Shown: positions 1-9,413 of the stretch, in pieces | How the letters are laid out: every line of letters starts with the position of its first letter | How positions within the stretch are numbered: the stretch's first letter is position 1 | Assembly: GCA_905178155.1 (NCBI GenBank) | Contig: CAJINV010000016.1 | Coordinates: forward strand, 1,834,018 to 1,898,017 | Origin: Amoebophrya sp. A120 | Lineage: Eukaryota > Sar > Dinophyceae > Syndiniales > Amoebophryaceae | Length of the DNA stretch: 64,000 nucleotides | Direction of reading: 5' to 3' | The notes under the pieces: generated by a model | What the model saw: the letters and a program-made list of their open reading frames with translations, nothing else | What the model was told of the DNA's origin: nothing | Databases searched by the model: none | Program-made: the position numbers and the translations under genes

Positions 1-1743
1 ATATTTGCATTCGCATATCCGTCATTTTGTCGCAGATCCACATGATGTCATTTTGAATGGACAGGGTCACGGTGCCGCCGCACTGCGGCAGCGCGTCGCC
101 GCCAGCGCCAGTACCTTGCTTTTCACGACGGAGGTGCAGGTCCTGTGACGTTGTGTGTTTTTTCGCATTGTTCAGCGTCATTTTGAAAGAAGTAGTGGAA
201 GACCCTTGTTTCGTAGCAAGACCGGCTTGTTCCTTCTGCTGGGCTTCTTTTTTGGAATTGCTCAACGTCATCTTGAAAGCGGTAGAAGTAGAAGTTGATT
301 TCGTTTTTGTAGAACCAGAGAGGAACTTGTGCTGCGCCAATTCCTGATCCTCCTCCTCCGCGTGTTTGTGCACCTCTTTCACCGACGAGTGACCGCTCTC
401 AGAGGTGGAAGCTATCCTACTTCCAGACGATCCCGTGCCTTTTCTCGCATTCAACATGACTTGGAAAGAAGCAGAGGACGTTGTAGCGGCGGAAGTTGTA
501 GATGAAGATTTTTCATCCTGCTCAAGAACTTCTACGCCAGTCTTTTTCGAAGGATCTATTTGGGTGACTTTGAAAGAAGTGGTTGTTGTTTCTTCAGGAG
601 CTCTATCGAATGTAAAAATGTCTGGGTCTGGAAGAATGCAAGTAGTTTGTCATGCTTGTCTCGCATGACTCTGGTTCTGGAATCTGTCATATATGCGCAG
701 GGCAGCAGCCTCTTACCTCTCACGCAAAAACGCAGTTTGTCATGCGGGAAGCGAAACACATAGGAGCTCAGAAACTTGTCATGCGTGGCTGCGTATCGCA
801 GTGCGCCCACCATGCACAAACTAGCATTACAAGTTTCCAGACCCAGAGCCAGATATTTTTGCATTTGATAAGTTCCTTGGGACAGCTCATCATCGTCGTT
901 GTGATGGTGGTGGTGGTGGTGATGATGGTGATGATGATGGTGGTGGTGAGGGTGACGATGGTGGTGATGACCTATGCATTTGTACAAAAGTATCGAGCTG
1001 GTATTTCAGAATCCTAAGCGACATACAAAATTTTCCCACGATGTGAAACAACATCTCCAACGGACGATGGCAAACTTGTCACACAGCCGTAGAAATGCAA
1101 TCAGGACTAGCTCCTCTAGCACGAAGATATTTTTGCACTGAATATGACCATGGTGATGGTGATGATGGTGATGATGATCCTCATCCTCCTCCTCTTCGTC
1201 CTCCTCTTCATGCTCCATTTCGAGGTCATGTTGCTCCGCGGCCTCGTCCTGAGAAGTGGTCTTCACACGAGTCTCATCAAGCTGTTCCTTCTTGTGGTGC
1301 GCCAACAGCTCCTGGCTCTTTATTTTGTCGTCTTCCTGGGTAGTTTCGATTTCATTCTCCCGCGGCCCGTCATCGTCCCCCGGTGCGCTTTTTTTCGAAT
1401 TCAGATTGATTTTCAGAGACAATGTTGACTTGTCCTGCCGTTTTTTATCGGAAGTAGCTTTCTTTCCCGAAGGAGCTGGCGTAATGTGCTGGTCGTGTTT
1501 TGTTTGTTGTAATTCCGTGGTGCTCTTTGAGTTGTAGTAGTGGTTCCCGACGAGGGGGGAGAAGGAGGCTCTACTTGTTCTTTCCGCGCCCCCATTAAAA
1601 GAACCTCTGGCAGCTGGTACAGCTCCCGCCGAACAAATTATCACCGGTAAAAGCGCGAAGAAGCGTGAACTACCCAAAAGCGAAAACCGACGCCCGGCCG
1701 AGTAAAAACATGACTCGGGCACGGTGCTGCGTGACATTTTCAT
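1..1743 (-). CDS. Secreted His-rich Cys-domain protein, partial (paralogue 1 of 3)
   Basis: Function not recognised. Exons 1743-1145, 967-871 and 598 to beyond position 1; the two introns are introners. The start is the first Met of a hydrophobic N-terminus that looks like a signal peptide. The mature part is acidic and then carries about 30 His residues interrupted only by Gly, Arg and Pro; this run continues across the first introner in frame. Exon 3 repeats a short unit (SFKMTLNNAKK, SFKMTLSNSKK). The visible end, QCGGTVTLSIQNDIMWICDK, matches the QCGESLAL...VKWICD start of the domain in the third tandem gene, so the three genes share a C-terminal domain. The stop lies outside the window. 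A secreted, possibly metal-binding role is inference. Confidence 0.65.
604..870. mobile_element. Introner, family A (subgroup A2, inverted)
   Basis: 267 bp with TAT/ATA ends and family A terminal repeats (GTCTGGGTCTGGAAG / inverse). Flanks AGCTC and AGTTC (4/5). Removal with one flank copy joins ...SQGT to PEETTTT in frame in the His-rich gene. Confidence 0.88.
973..1144. mobile_element. Introner, diverged family A
   Basis: 172 bp, TAT to ATA, exact 5-bp duplication TGACC. The right end (GATATTTTTGCACTGAATA) is a decayed family A terminus. It sits inside the His run; removal gives GGT CAT CAC CAC, continuing the poly-His frame. Confidence 0.8.
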
Positions 1744-2502
1744 GATCTTCTTTGCGCGTTATGTCTATCTCGTACTAGAATTAGAATTTCAATTTCAGGT
1801 TTTTATCTCTCACTCCCAACTGTTTGTGTTTTCTTCAGAAGCCCTATATTCGTTTGTTTCGATTTCGAATATGCGCGTTCCTCTCAAGCCGAAGCCGCGG
1901 CTCTCGTGTGAGAATGAAGTTTCCGCAGGCGTCTGAAAAGATCAGTGTTGAAGTACGTAAATCGCACTCGCGATACTAGGCTGTGTCTACTAAGCACTTC
2001 TTTTGTCCAACTCATTCAATGCCCCTCGTTTTCTGCTTTTCCCTCGCTATCACATTGCAAGCTAGTATCTCACGTATTTTCAGACCCCTGAAATATCCTG
2101 CTGTAGCAGTTAATTTTGCCCATAACTTTGCCCCTGCTCTTCGCACTCAAAAAAGAAACCCGCTCACTTTCCTTGACTTTCACTTTGGATGCCACGTTAA
2201 AGCAGCGAAGAGACGAGCATTTGAACAAAGTTAAAGCAGAAAGCAAAATTGGGAACAATCACAGACGTGGTCATGCGTCGTTTTTTAACGTTCTTCGTAA
2301 CCCCCGCTCGATAACCACCGGCTTACCGAATAATCCATCACATATACGACCACCGCAACATCGTGCACAACAGTTCTGTCAAGAACTCAATTCCAAAGGA
2401 ATAAAGAGGAGAAGCCGCAACGGCAACACCAACAGCGGGTCACATAACTGGGAGTTCTACTTCGATTTCAGACGAGTTTCAAAAGCGGTTGTTGAACTCC
2501 TT
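1744..2502. other. Intergenic, no gene seen
   Basis: Stretch between the first two secreted-protein genes. A plus-strand open stretch at 2116-2598 has no recognisable domain and runs antisense into the next gene, so it is not called. No repeat or introner is visible. Confidence 0.6.
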
Positions 2503-3495
2503 TTATTTTCTTTTCACCCTCACCTCCCTCCTTTCCAAAAAAGCCGCCAGCTCAAGCCTCTTCTTCGTCTTTTCCTTCCTGCAGTCGATGCGAACTAGCG
2601 TCGTCGCGGTGCCCCCAAGCGACTTACAGTACGCCTCCGGATCGGTGCATTCTGCGCACGTATCTGCTAAAGAGCAGCTTTGCATGCCCGCGCTATTTTC
2701 CTGCTCTCCTCCTCCGACGTGATGATCCTTATCACAGGATATGTACTTGTGCAACTTCCCCTCGTCGTACGAAGCCGCGACGATCGTCCCTCTTCCCGGC
2801 TTCGACCTGCGGCGCCGGCGTTGCGTGTCGCGGTGGGAGAGCTTTTCGTGGTAGTGCAGAACGCCCGTGGCAGCGTTGCAGATCCACTTTGTATCGTTCC
2901 GCTTTTGCAGCTCGAGCCCGCTCAGAGGGTAGCACTCCCAGTCCACTCTGGGATCGCGGCGCCGCTTATGTCTTGTTTTGCGGTGCTTTTTTTTATGTGG
3001 AACTACTGCTCCAGTCGAAGATTTGGTGAGACTCGACGTGCCGCCGTGCTGTTCCTTGTCGTGCAGTTCAGTTTCGGCTTGTTTGCGAGGAGCCGACGTT
3101 CGTCTTGCTTCTGCATCACCGCCTTCATCATCGGAATGAGTTGGATGTTCTTCCGCCGATATTTGTAGTCCGAGCGCAGCAGCACCGGTGGCTTCTGATG
3201 GCATAACCTCTTCGTCCTCCCCACTGTTCACGCGGCTGACTCCGCCTGCAGCATCGTGGGGAGTGCGTCGCGGCGCATGGTCCACTTGCTGATGCTGGCT
3301 GTGTGAAGTAGTAGCATCCTTGTTCTTCGCCACAGCTTCTTCCTCGAGAAACGCGACATTAGAGTTTCCGCCCCTCTCCTCCGAATCCGACACCGGGTTG
3401 ACCTGCATGACAGGGGCTGGCTTCCCCACCCGACTGGCCTCCATTACTCCATTGACGCTGGCGACGCAAAAGGCAGCGGCCGTGGCGATTCTCAT
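2503..3495 (-). CDS. Secreted Cys-domain protein (paralogue 2 of 3)
   Basis: Single-exon gene of 330 residues, function not recognised. A signal peptide (MRIATAAAFCVASVNG) is followed by a low-complexity acidic and His/Ser-rich region, then a basic block (HKKKHRKTRHKRRR, about residues 167-180). The C-terminal third is a Cys domain: WECYPLSGLEL, TKWICN, GVLHYHEK, KYISCD, then Cys pairs ending VRIDCRKE. The order Cys, WIC, LHY, (V/S)C matches the third gene (QCGESLAL, VKWICD, GWLHYKE, YVACT, TADC), so these are tandem paralogues. It ends in a basic tail. It has no introner although both neighbours do. The basic block could be a processing site or a nuclear signal; the signal peptide favours secretion. 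Confidence 0.75.
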   Translation of the reverse strand: MRIATAAAFCVASVNGVMEASRVGKPAPVMQVNPVSDSEERGGNSNVAFLEEEAVAKNKDATTSHSQHQQVDHAPRRTPHDAAGGVSRVNSGEDEEVMPSEATGAAALGLQISAEEHPTHSDDEGGDAEARRTSAPRKQAETELHDKEQHGGTSSLTKSSTGAVVPHKKKHRKTRHKRRRDPRVDWECYPLSGLELQKRNDTKWICNAATGVLHYHEKLSHRDTQRRRRRSKPGRGTIVAASYDEGKLHKYISCDKDHHVGGGEQENSAGMQSCSLADTCAECTDPEAYCKSLGGTATTLVRIDCRKEKTKKRLELAAFLERREVRVKRK

Positions 3496-4190
3496 TTTAT
3501 GATTTCTTGTGTCTGCTTCTAGTACTCAAGACGCAATATTACTTAGTCTCCAAGCAGCAGAAGCAATAGACCGTTGCAAGCCTTTAATCTTAATGTTTCA
3601 CGACACGCCCTTGAATTAGGAAAAACACAGTCTCAAGACCAAGACCTCTCGTCGTGCCAGAATTGTGAAAAATGTCACTCACGCGACACTCAAACATTTG
3701 GCCTCCAGTAAAGACGGACCTCGTGTGGTGCATGAAGACGAGCTGCATTACCTGCAACTAAGAATTGCCGACCCACAACGTACCGGAGGTGTAGGTAGCT
3801 GCAAAAGTGCTCGTGCGAGAACACCTCTGTCGACATTTTCAAACGCATTCCCGCTGTAAAATTACACTTTCATCTTGACTTCCCATTCATGTTGTCGGAG
3901 TCGGTCCCCTATGGACTACATTATTTTGATTTTCTCCGTCTTTTGTTCGTAGGAAAATAACATGTTTTACGCAATGATAAACATTTTGAAACCTTCGAAA
4001 AAAAGTTAATGCTGGTGCATCAAAGCGGCCCTCCTGGGGAACGACTACTGGATTATCATGTGGTCGCGGTCGGTGTTAACCGATCATATACAAACACAAC
4101 CATTTTCATCCACCAACACCACCATCTCCCCATCAATGTCTACTAAGTACTCCGCACACAAATCCCGCTCCGTGCCACCGTCCTGTCCGT
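3496..4190. other. Intergenic, no gene seen
   Basis: Gap between secreted-protein paralogues 2 and 3. Short plus-strand open stretches only; no motif, repeat or introner recognised. Confidence 0.6.
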
Positions 4191-4969
4191 TCACGGATTA
4201 GGACTGCAGTCTGCAGTCGCGAGGGTCGTGCTGCTGGCGTCCGGACAGCCGTCCGCGCCGCTCAAGGCGGTAATGCAGGCCGTGTTGCTGGCGCCCACCT
4301 CCCCGCTCTCGATGGCTGCGTTCGACACGGTGCAAGCGACGTAGGTGTGCTTTCCCGAATTCGCCGGCGGAGTGGCCGGGGCCGCGCTTGCGGCTCCCTC
4401 CTTGTAGTGCAGCCAGCCCTGCACGGTCCCGCCCCCGCGGTCGATCACATCGCAGATCCATTTCACGCCACTGGCAGGCGTCAATGCGAGGCTCTCGCCG
4501 CACTGCACGACGGGGGGAGGGGGGGGTTCTGTGTCTTTCTCACCCTCCTGCACGGACAGGGCAGATATCTTCGTGTCCTCCTGGACGATCACCCGGTCTT
4601 CGCGGAGCAGCTTGTTGTATCAAGTGGAGAAATGTCTGGGTCTGGAAGAATGCGAACTTGTCATGCAGATTTTACATGGCCCGTGACGTCTGTGATGTAT
4701 TCCCTGGCATCACAGATTTTCTGAGTGCTTCTTGATGCCTATTCCGCATGACAAATGGCCTCCCCGCGTAGCAGAAACTGGACTCCTCTTGCTGGTCATG
4801 CAAAACAGATTTCTCTAGAGTCCAAAATTAGCATCACAGGTTGCATCCTTCCAGACCCAGACATTTTTACAATCCATATGTTGTTGTGCCGCATCAAATT
4901 ATGCCCGCGAACGGCAATGCCGGAAATTGATAACAGGGTTGCTGCGGCGAAGACTGCTCGGTGGAACAT
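4191..4969 (-). CDS. Secreted Cys-domain protein (paralogue 3 of 3)
   Basis: Two exons, 4969-4879 and 4612-4191, split by a family A introner; 170 residues from the Met chosen because it opens a good signal peptide (MFHRAVFAAATLLSISGIAV). An upstream in-frame Met at 4990 is possible. After a short linker and a Pro run comes the shared Cys domain: VVQCGESLAL, VKWICD, GWLHYKE, HTYVACT, a further pair of Cys, and TADCSPNP before the TGA stop. It is almost only signal peptide plus domain, the shortest form of the family. Function unknown; an extracellular binding module is inference. The three tandem genes presumably arose by duplication. Confidence 0.75.
4618..4878. mobile_element. Introner, family A (subgroup A1)
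   Basis: 261 bp, TAT to ATA, exact duplication TGTTG. Ends read TATCAAGTGGAGAAATGTCT and inverse. Removal joins the signal-peptide exon to the Cys-domain exon in frame. Confidence 0.92.
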
Positions 4970-5891
4970 TTTTTTTCTGTGCTGGTGCAATTAGGTGGTG
5001 TACTATGCTCTCTTTGGTTTCCGGCTAGAGTATTCAAAGAACGACACACGACATATTGATATTCCGTGTCAGAAAAGCAGTACTGAGGTTTCAGAGGGAT
5101 AGTTTAGACGTACTCGTGTGATGAGAAGCTTCTCCTGGCTAAACAAGGCCCCGAAAGCAGCTGCAGATTGATGAATCTCTCAATGATTGACACAGCACCA
5201 GTAGGCCTTGTTGCAAGAGGAGCAAAATAAACGTGCTCACGACAAATGATGTCTGCACGACTCAACCCATCCGCTGCCTCTTTGCTCTCGTCGAGAAAGT
5301 GAGTGTGAACGGCAGAACAAGTGGACCTACTCACGGAAGAACGAGTGGACCTACTCGCTTTGGAACCGATAAGGCACAAGACGAATCATATGTAAATAAT
5401 AACTCGTCCACGTTCTGTGCGAAAAGAACTTCCCCACATAATAGACGAAAATCAGAAGCACGAAGTAAATCAGTGAACGAGTGCATTGACGGAGAAACAA
5501 CACCAGCACGAAAGAGAAAGACGGGACGGCATCGGCAAGTGTACGCACTACTATTTGGAGATTAGAAACTTGGTGCACAACGAATATTACCCCACTGTTG
5601 CAAGAAAACGAAGTGACCACATGCACGCAGAGTAATTATTTCTCACTTGTCGAACACAATCAAGTTCGCTGCCTTCAAGGCCGGAATCCCACGGTTGGGT
5701 CGCGTAGTCTTCGCAGGAGAACATGCGGTGTAAATAAAGTCATACATCAGCATCAGCATGAAGCATTCCGTGTCTGCATGAAGAGATGAAAGCACACTAG
5801 TAGGGAAGATGATCCGATGCGCTGTTGGAGAAATTGTCGTTGTTGAAGCAGAGTTCTTTGAGGCACAAAAATACTACGTACAGGCAGCATT
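4970..5891. other. Intergenic, short direct repeat only
   Basis: No gene supported. At 5310-5355 a unit of about 22 bp containing GTGGACCTACTC is repeated twice in tandem. Open stretches on both strands lack known domains. Confidence 0.55.
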
Positions 5892-7537
5892 TCACTCCAA
5901 CTCTCCCCGCACGAATTTGTTCCTTTCCGACTCGAACGGCACGGACCCGACCGCGGAATGTGCCCTCCTGTTTTCGTCCTTTCGCTTCTTCGCGTCCTTC
6001 ATGATCTTTTGCTTCTCCATGTTGTTTTTCATCTGTTTGGGTAACCGCTGGAACTTCTTAATCTTCGAAATCTCCCTGCACGCCGAGAACTTCTCCACTA
6101 GTTTCTGCTTGTAGTAGATCGACTTCTTTTCTCGTTCGGACACAGTGCCCAGCTTCTCGCTTGCATTCGCCTTCCAGATCCGCACGTTGTGGTCCTCAGA
6201 GCCGGAGAAAACGAATCTGCCGTCCGTGGAGAACTGACAGGTGAGAACTCTCTGCATCCGTTTCGTGTGGTAGCAGTGCTTGGATTTTTGCCCGTCTCTA
6301 CTCCAAACTCGGATGGTTTTGTCATAACTTGCGGACACAAATTCCTGCCCGTTCGGGGCGAAGTCAATGTCGAGGACGGGCATCTGGTGGTCCTGGTGGA
6401 CGGTCAAAGCGTGAGTCAGTTTTCGCATGTCGAAGCTGTAAAGATGGCCGTTTTCGTTCGCCGCCGTGAAGTGGGTGGGCTCTTGCGGGTTCCAACAAAG
6501 GGCGTTGGAACGGTTTTTCAGGAGGACCTGATACAAGATGAAAATGGATGGATTTTATGGAAAATGATGAAAACCGCAACCATAAATTATGTGCGCAAAT
6601 AAATACCAGTGCTGAAATAAATCTTTCTTTGGAATTCTTGCATCCATACATAAGATTCTGCCAGAAGCGACTCTCTTCTGATCTTCTGAAAACCTGAAAT
6701 TATCACATCTTCCGAACAAAATACCTTTCTTATCGCTCCTTGCTGCGTGCTTTGCCTGAGATCGTAGAGTGAAATGCTGTTGTCCGCCGCGGTTGCCGCG
6801 ATTAAGCAGGGCTCTGCCGGGTTAAATTTCGCGGTGAAAACCTGTTCGCAGCCCCATTCTATGCTGGACACCGGTTGGGAGCGATTTCTGTCCCACACAT
6901 CCACGGTTTCTCCAGTTGAGATTAGCATTGGTTTTGACCAGTGGTGATCAATACTAGTAATAGGACTGGTCGTGCGGTAGGTGTGCTTGGGCAGAATTTG
7001 ATTCGCACTCGTCTTGTCCACATTGTAGTTACTCGTGTTCAGAGCGTGCTGTTTACTCGCGAAAGCACTGGACGTTGCTTCGGCTTCGTTCTCCAAATTT
7101 GAGCCGTTCAACTGGTTCAAGTCCCACCAGTGGATGCACTTATCGTCTCCGCAGGTGAAAATGGAGTTCATGGAATTCAGATTCGGCTCCTCGATAATCC
7201 CCCTTACAAACCCCGTGTGCGCCTTCCACCGACTTTGCACCTTGCTGTAGCCCAGGTCCCACAGCAAGATCTCGCCGTCGCAGGCCCCGGAATAGAGCCT
7301 CGTGGCGGACACGTTGGACCGTTTTATGACTCGAACGGCGTCGAAGTGATTGTCTAAAGCCTTCACAAACGGTTGCTCGAACATTTTTTCGATTTTCACG
7401 GAGTTCAGAGCTCGCTGGTATTCCCTTTCGCGCGCGAAGGGGTGGAGGATGGGGTCCGGATTTCGCTGGATTTTCGTCATCTCGTTCGCCTTCCCCTGGT
7501 CGCCTTCCGCGGCGTGGTGGAGCACTTTGATCTTCAT
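5892..7537 (-). CDS. DCAF13: DCAF13/Sof1 WD40 ribosome-biogenesis protein
   Basis: Nucleolar WD40 protein of the small-subunit processome (18S rRNA maturation); in animals it is also a CUL4-DDB1 substrate receptor. Exons 7537-6725 and 6527-5892 give 482 residues. The intron (6724-6528) is canonical GT-AG, with no introner. The start MKIKVLHH matches the family N-terminus; an upstream in-frame Met at 7588 is not conserved. Family signatures: DPILHPFAREREYQRALN, SGACDGEILLWDL, GFVRGI, SYDKTIRVWS, YHTKRMQRV, RIWKANASEKLG, and the C-terminal Sof1-like tail (REKKSIYYKQKLVEKF, ending near GSVPFESERNK). Length fits the family (about 445 residues in humans). Confidence 0.97.
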
Positions 7538-8477
7538 TTTTCTGATTTTTTCAGAATAACTACAAGTCGCTTGGAAATTTTTGTGCAATGAGAGCTATGT
7601 TGACAATGGTTCAATCTGGTCGCTTCCTCTCTGCTCAAGAATGATACTTACACAGCCTCGCGACTACATTTAGAGCATTTTGCCACCTGAAAGGAGTTGT
7701 GGGAAAAATCTGGACGTTGATAATTCGAATTCCTCACTGAAAAATCATCCATCGCCGGCTCAATGCAGCTCCTCAATATCGATCTTTAACTGGCTGCATT
7801 TGTAAAGAATGATCCTCTGCGTACGTTGCATTTGTGCGATCCCAACTGTCTAGGCTTCAGGATTTCCCTCTCGGATCGCACATGCCATCATCTTCAGGTG
7901 ATCTGTGTAAAGATGTCGCCACCTGATCCTGCGACACATCAGATCCAGACACACCAATAGCAGCCTTGAGTCAGCACTGCATTCGGCAATTTTCGGAGAT
8001 CTTCATTTGCATTTTCGCGGAGGTCTTTCAGATCTAAATTTCCATTTCTCAGATGCGTCAGGGGGCGACTGTGTGTATCGTATCACGGACAAACCCTTCT
8101 GCTGCAAAGTGCAAAAACTAGAAATGGCTATAGCTCCACGATGGAGGCGAGAACTACCTCAGGATATAGAAAAGCACGTGGCGGTAGTCTACATCTACTT
8201 GTAATGATTGATAGAACTTGCTGAAGATCAGTCACAGCAGCTGCACGTGCGTGGCCATGCTGGCACCAATGCGGTTCATTTATCGTCCTATGTCACTTTC
8301 GCTTTTTTTATTGTCGCTAGATTTCATCTTCTTGCTCGAAGACTTGGGAGTGAAACGCACCATGAGGTGCTGGCGCAAAATATTCGGATTTGTCAGCATT
8401 TGATGTTCAAGTCCCAACCACAGAACCGGCGAAAGAGGATGCACATCGAGAAGCTCCTTCTTGTTCGTTTCTACTCT
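7538..8477. other. Intergenic, no gene seen
   Basis: Gap between the DCAF13 and NAA20 genes. Only short open stretches; no repeat, RNA gene or introner recognised. Confidence 0.6.
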
Positions 8478-9413
8478 TTAATTCCACTCCAATTCCTCCG
8501 GCAACACCTTTTTCCCTGCGTCCTTCACACTTTTCCGTTCCCGATCTCTCTGCAAGGGCTTTCGCATGTCATACGCATCTTCCTCCCCGGAATAGTACCC
8601 CAGTACCGTGCGAAAAATCACGTACCCCAGCTTTTCGTAGAACCGGACCGCGGCGATGTTCGAGCCCCGAACGAATAAATCCGCGAAGTAGCAGTTGAAA
8701 TTCACGTTCTCACTCAGCTCCTCAAAGCAGGCCATGAGCTTCTTCGCGACCCCGTGTTTCCTAAATTCCCTTGCGACCGTGACGGCGGACACGTGGCTGT
8801 GCCAGAGTTCGTTCTCCCCCTCGACTTTCCCGATCAGATAGCCGCACAAAATCCCGTCCGCGGTTTCCGCAACCAGACAGCACTCTGGCCAGGTGAGAAG
8901 GTATTTCAGGTAGAAGCCCGTGCCGAAAGTCTCGGTCCACTGGTCCAGGTTGATTTGCACGAGCCGCTCCAGATCCGTCACGCGCATTTGCCGCACGCTG
9001 AAGGTGTGCAGGTGAAAATCGTTCGGGAGAAAGTCGTAGGAGGATGTGGCGGATCCGTTTTGGTAAAGACGTTCTTGGGTTGATGTCGGGGATCTATCTG
9101 TTTGCTCTTGCTCGTCATGGCCTACTTCCAGCGCCGTGGATGGTCCGAACAACTTTCGCACAGCTGCCGTGGTTTCAGGCTCGAGTGGGTTGGTGGTTGA
9201 ATGCGTTGTTTCTGCTGATGTCGTGTTTGGGTCGTTATTTTCATCACGTGTTTTTATCTGCTCCACCACCTCGAGGAGATCGAGGAGATTTGTTTTCTCA
9301 TGCTGGGAAGGCGTCGCAGCTCCGGCATCGCTTAACCGCGAGGGGAAGGAAACTTTGGCGCTTACCATTTTGGTGATGTAGAAGTTCTTGGAGCAGATGG
9401 ACTCAATAAGCAA
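8478..9413 (-). CDS. NAA20: N-alpha-acetyltransferase 20 (NatB catalytic subunit)
   Basis: GNAT enzyme transferring acetyl from acetyl-CoA to N-termini starting Met-Asp/Glu/Asn/Gln, acting with NAA25 at the ribosome. Single exon, 311 residues. The conserved core begins near residue 137 (RQMRVTDLERLVQINLDQ), followed by ETFGTGFYLKYLLTWPECC, the acetyl-CoA loop REFRKHGVAKKLM (R-x-x-G-x-A), YFADLFVRGSNIAAVRFYEK, YYSGEEDAYDMRKPL and a short basic tail. All match NAA20 closely. The odd part is about 135 extra N-terminal residues, Ser/Thr/Glu-rich and without a domain; human NAA20 is about 178 residues. An in-frame Met at 9368 is an alternative start. The core leaves little doubt about function. 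Confidence 0.95.
   Translation of the reverse strand: MLIESICSKNFYITKMVSAKVSFPSRLSDAGAATPSQHEKTNLLDLLEVVEQIKTRDENNDPNTTSAETTHSTTNPLEPETTAAVRKLFGPSTALEVGHDEQEQTDRSPTSTQERLYQNGSATSSYDFLPNDFHLHTFSVRQMRVTDLERLVQINLDQWTETFGTGFYLKYLLTWPECCLVAETADGILCGYLIGKVEGENELWHSHVSAVTVAREFRKHGVAKKLMACFEELSENVNFNCYFADLFVRGSNIAAVRFYEKLGYVIFRTVLGYYSGEEDAYDMRKPLQRDRERKSVKDAGKKVLPEELEWN

Noticed and set aside
652-1017. Plus-strand frame rich in Val and Met
   Set aside because: It is the antisense of the poly-His coding run and of an introner; no independent evidence.
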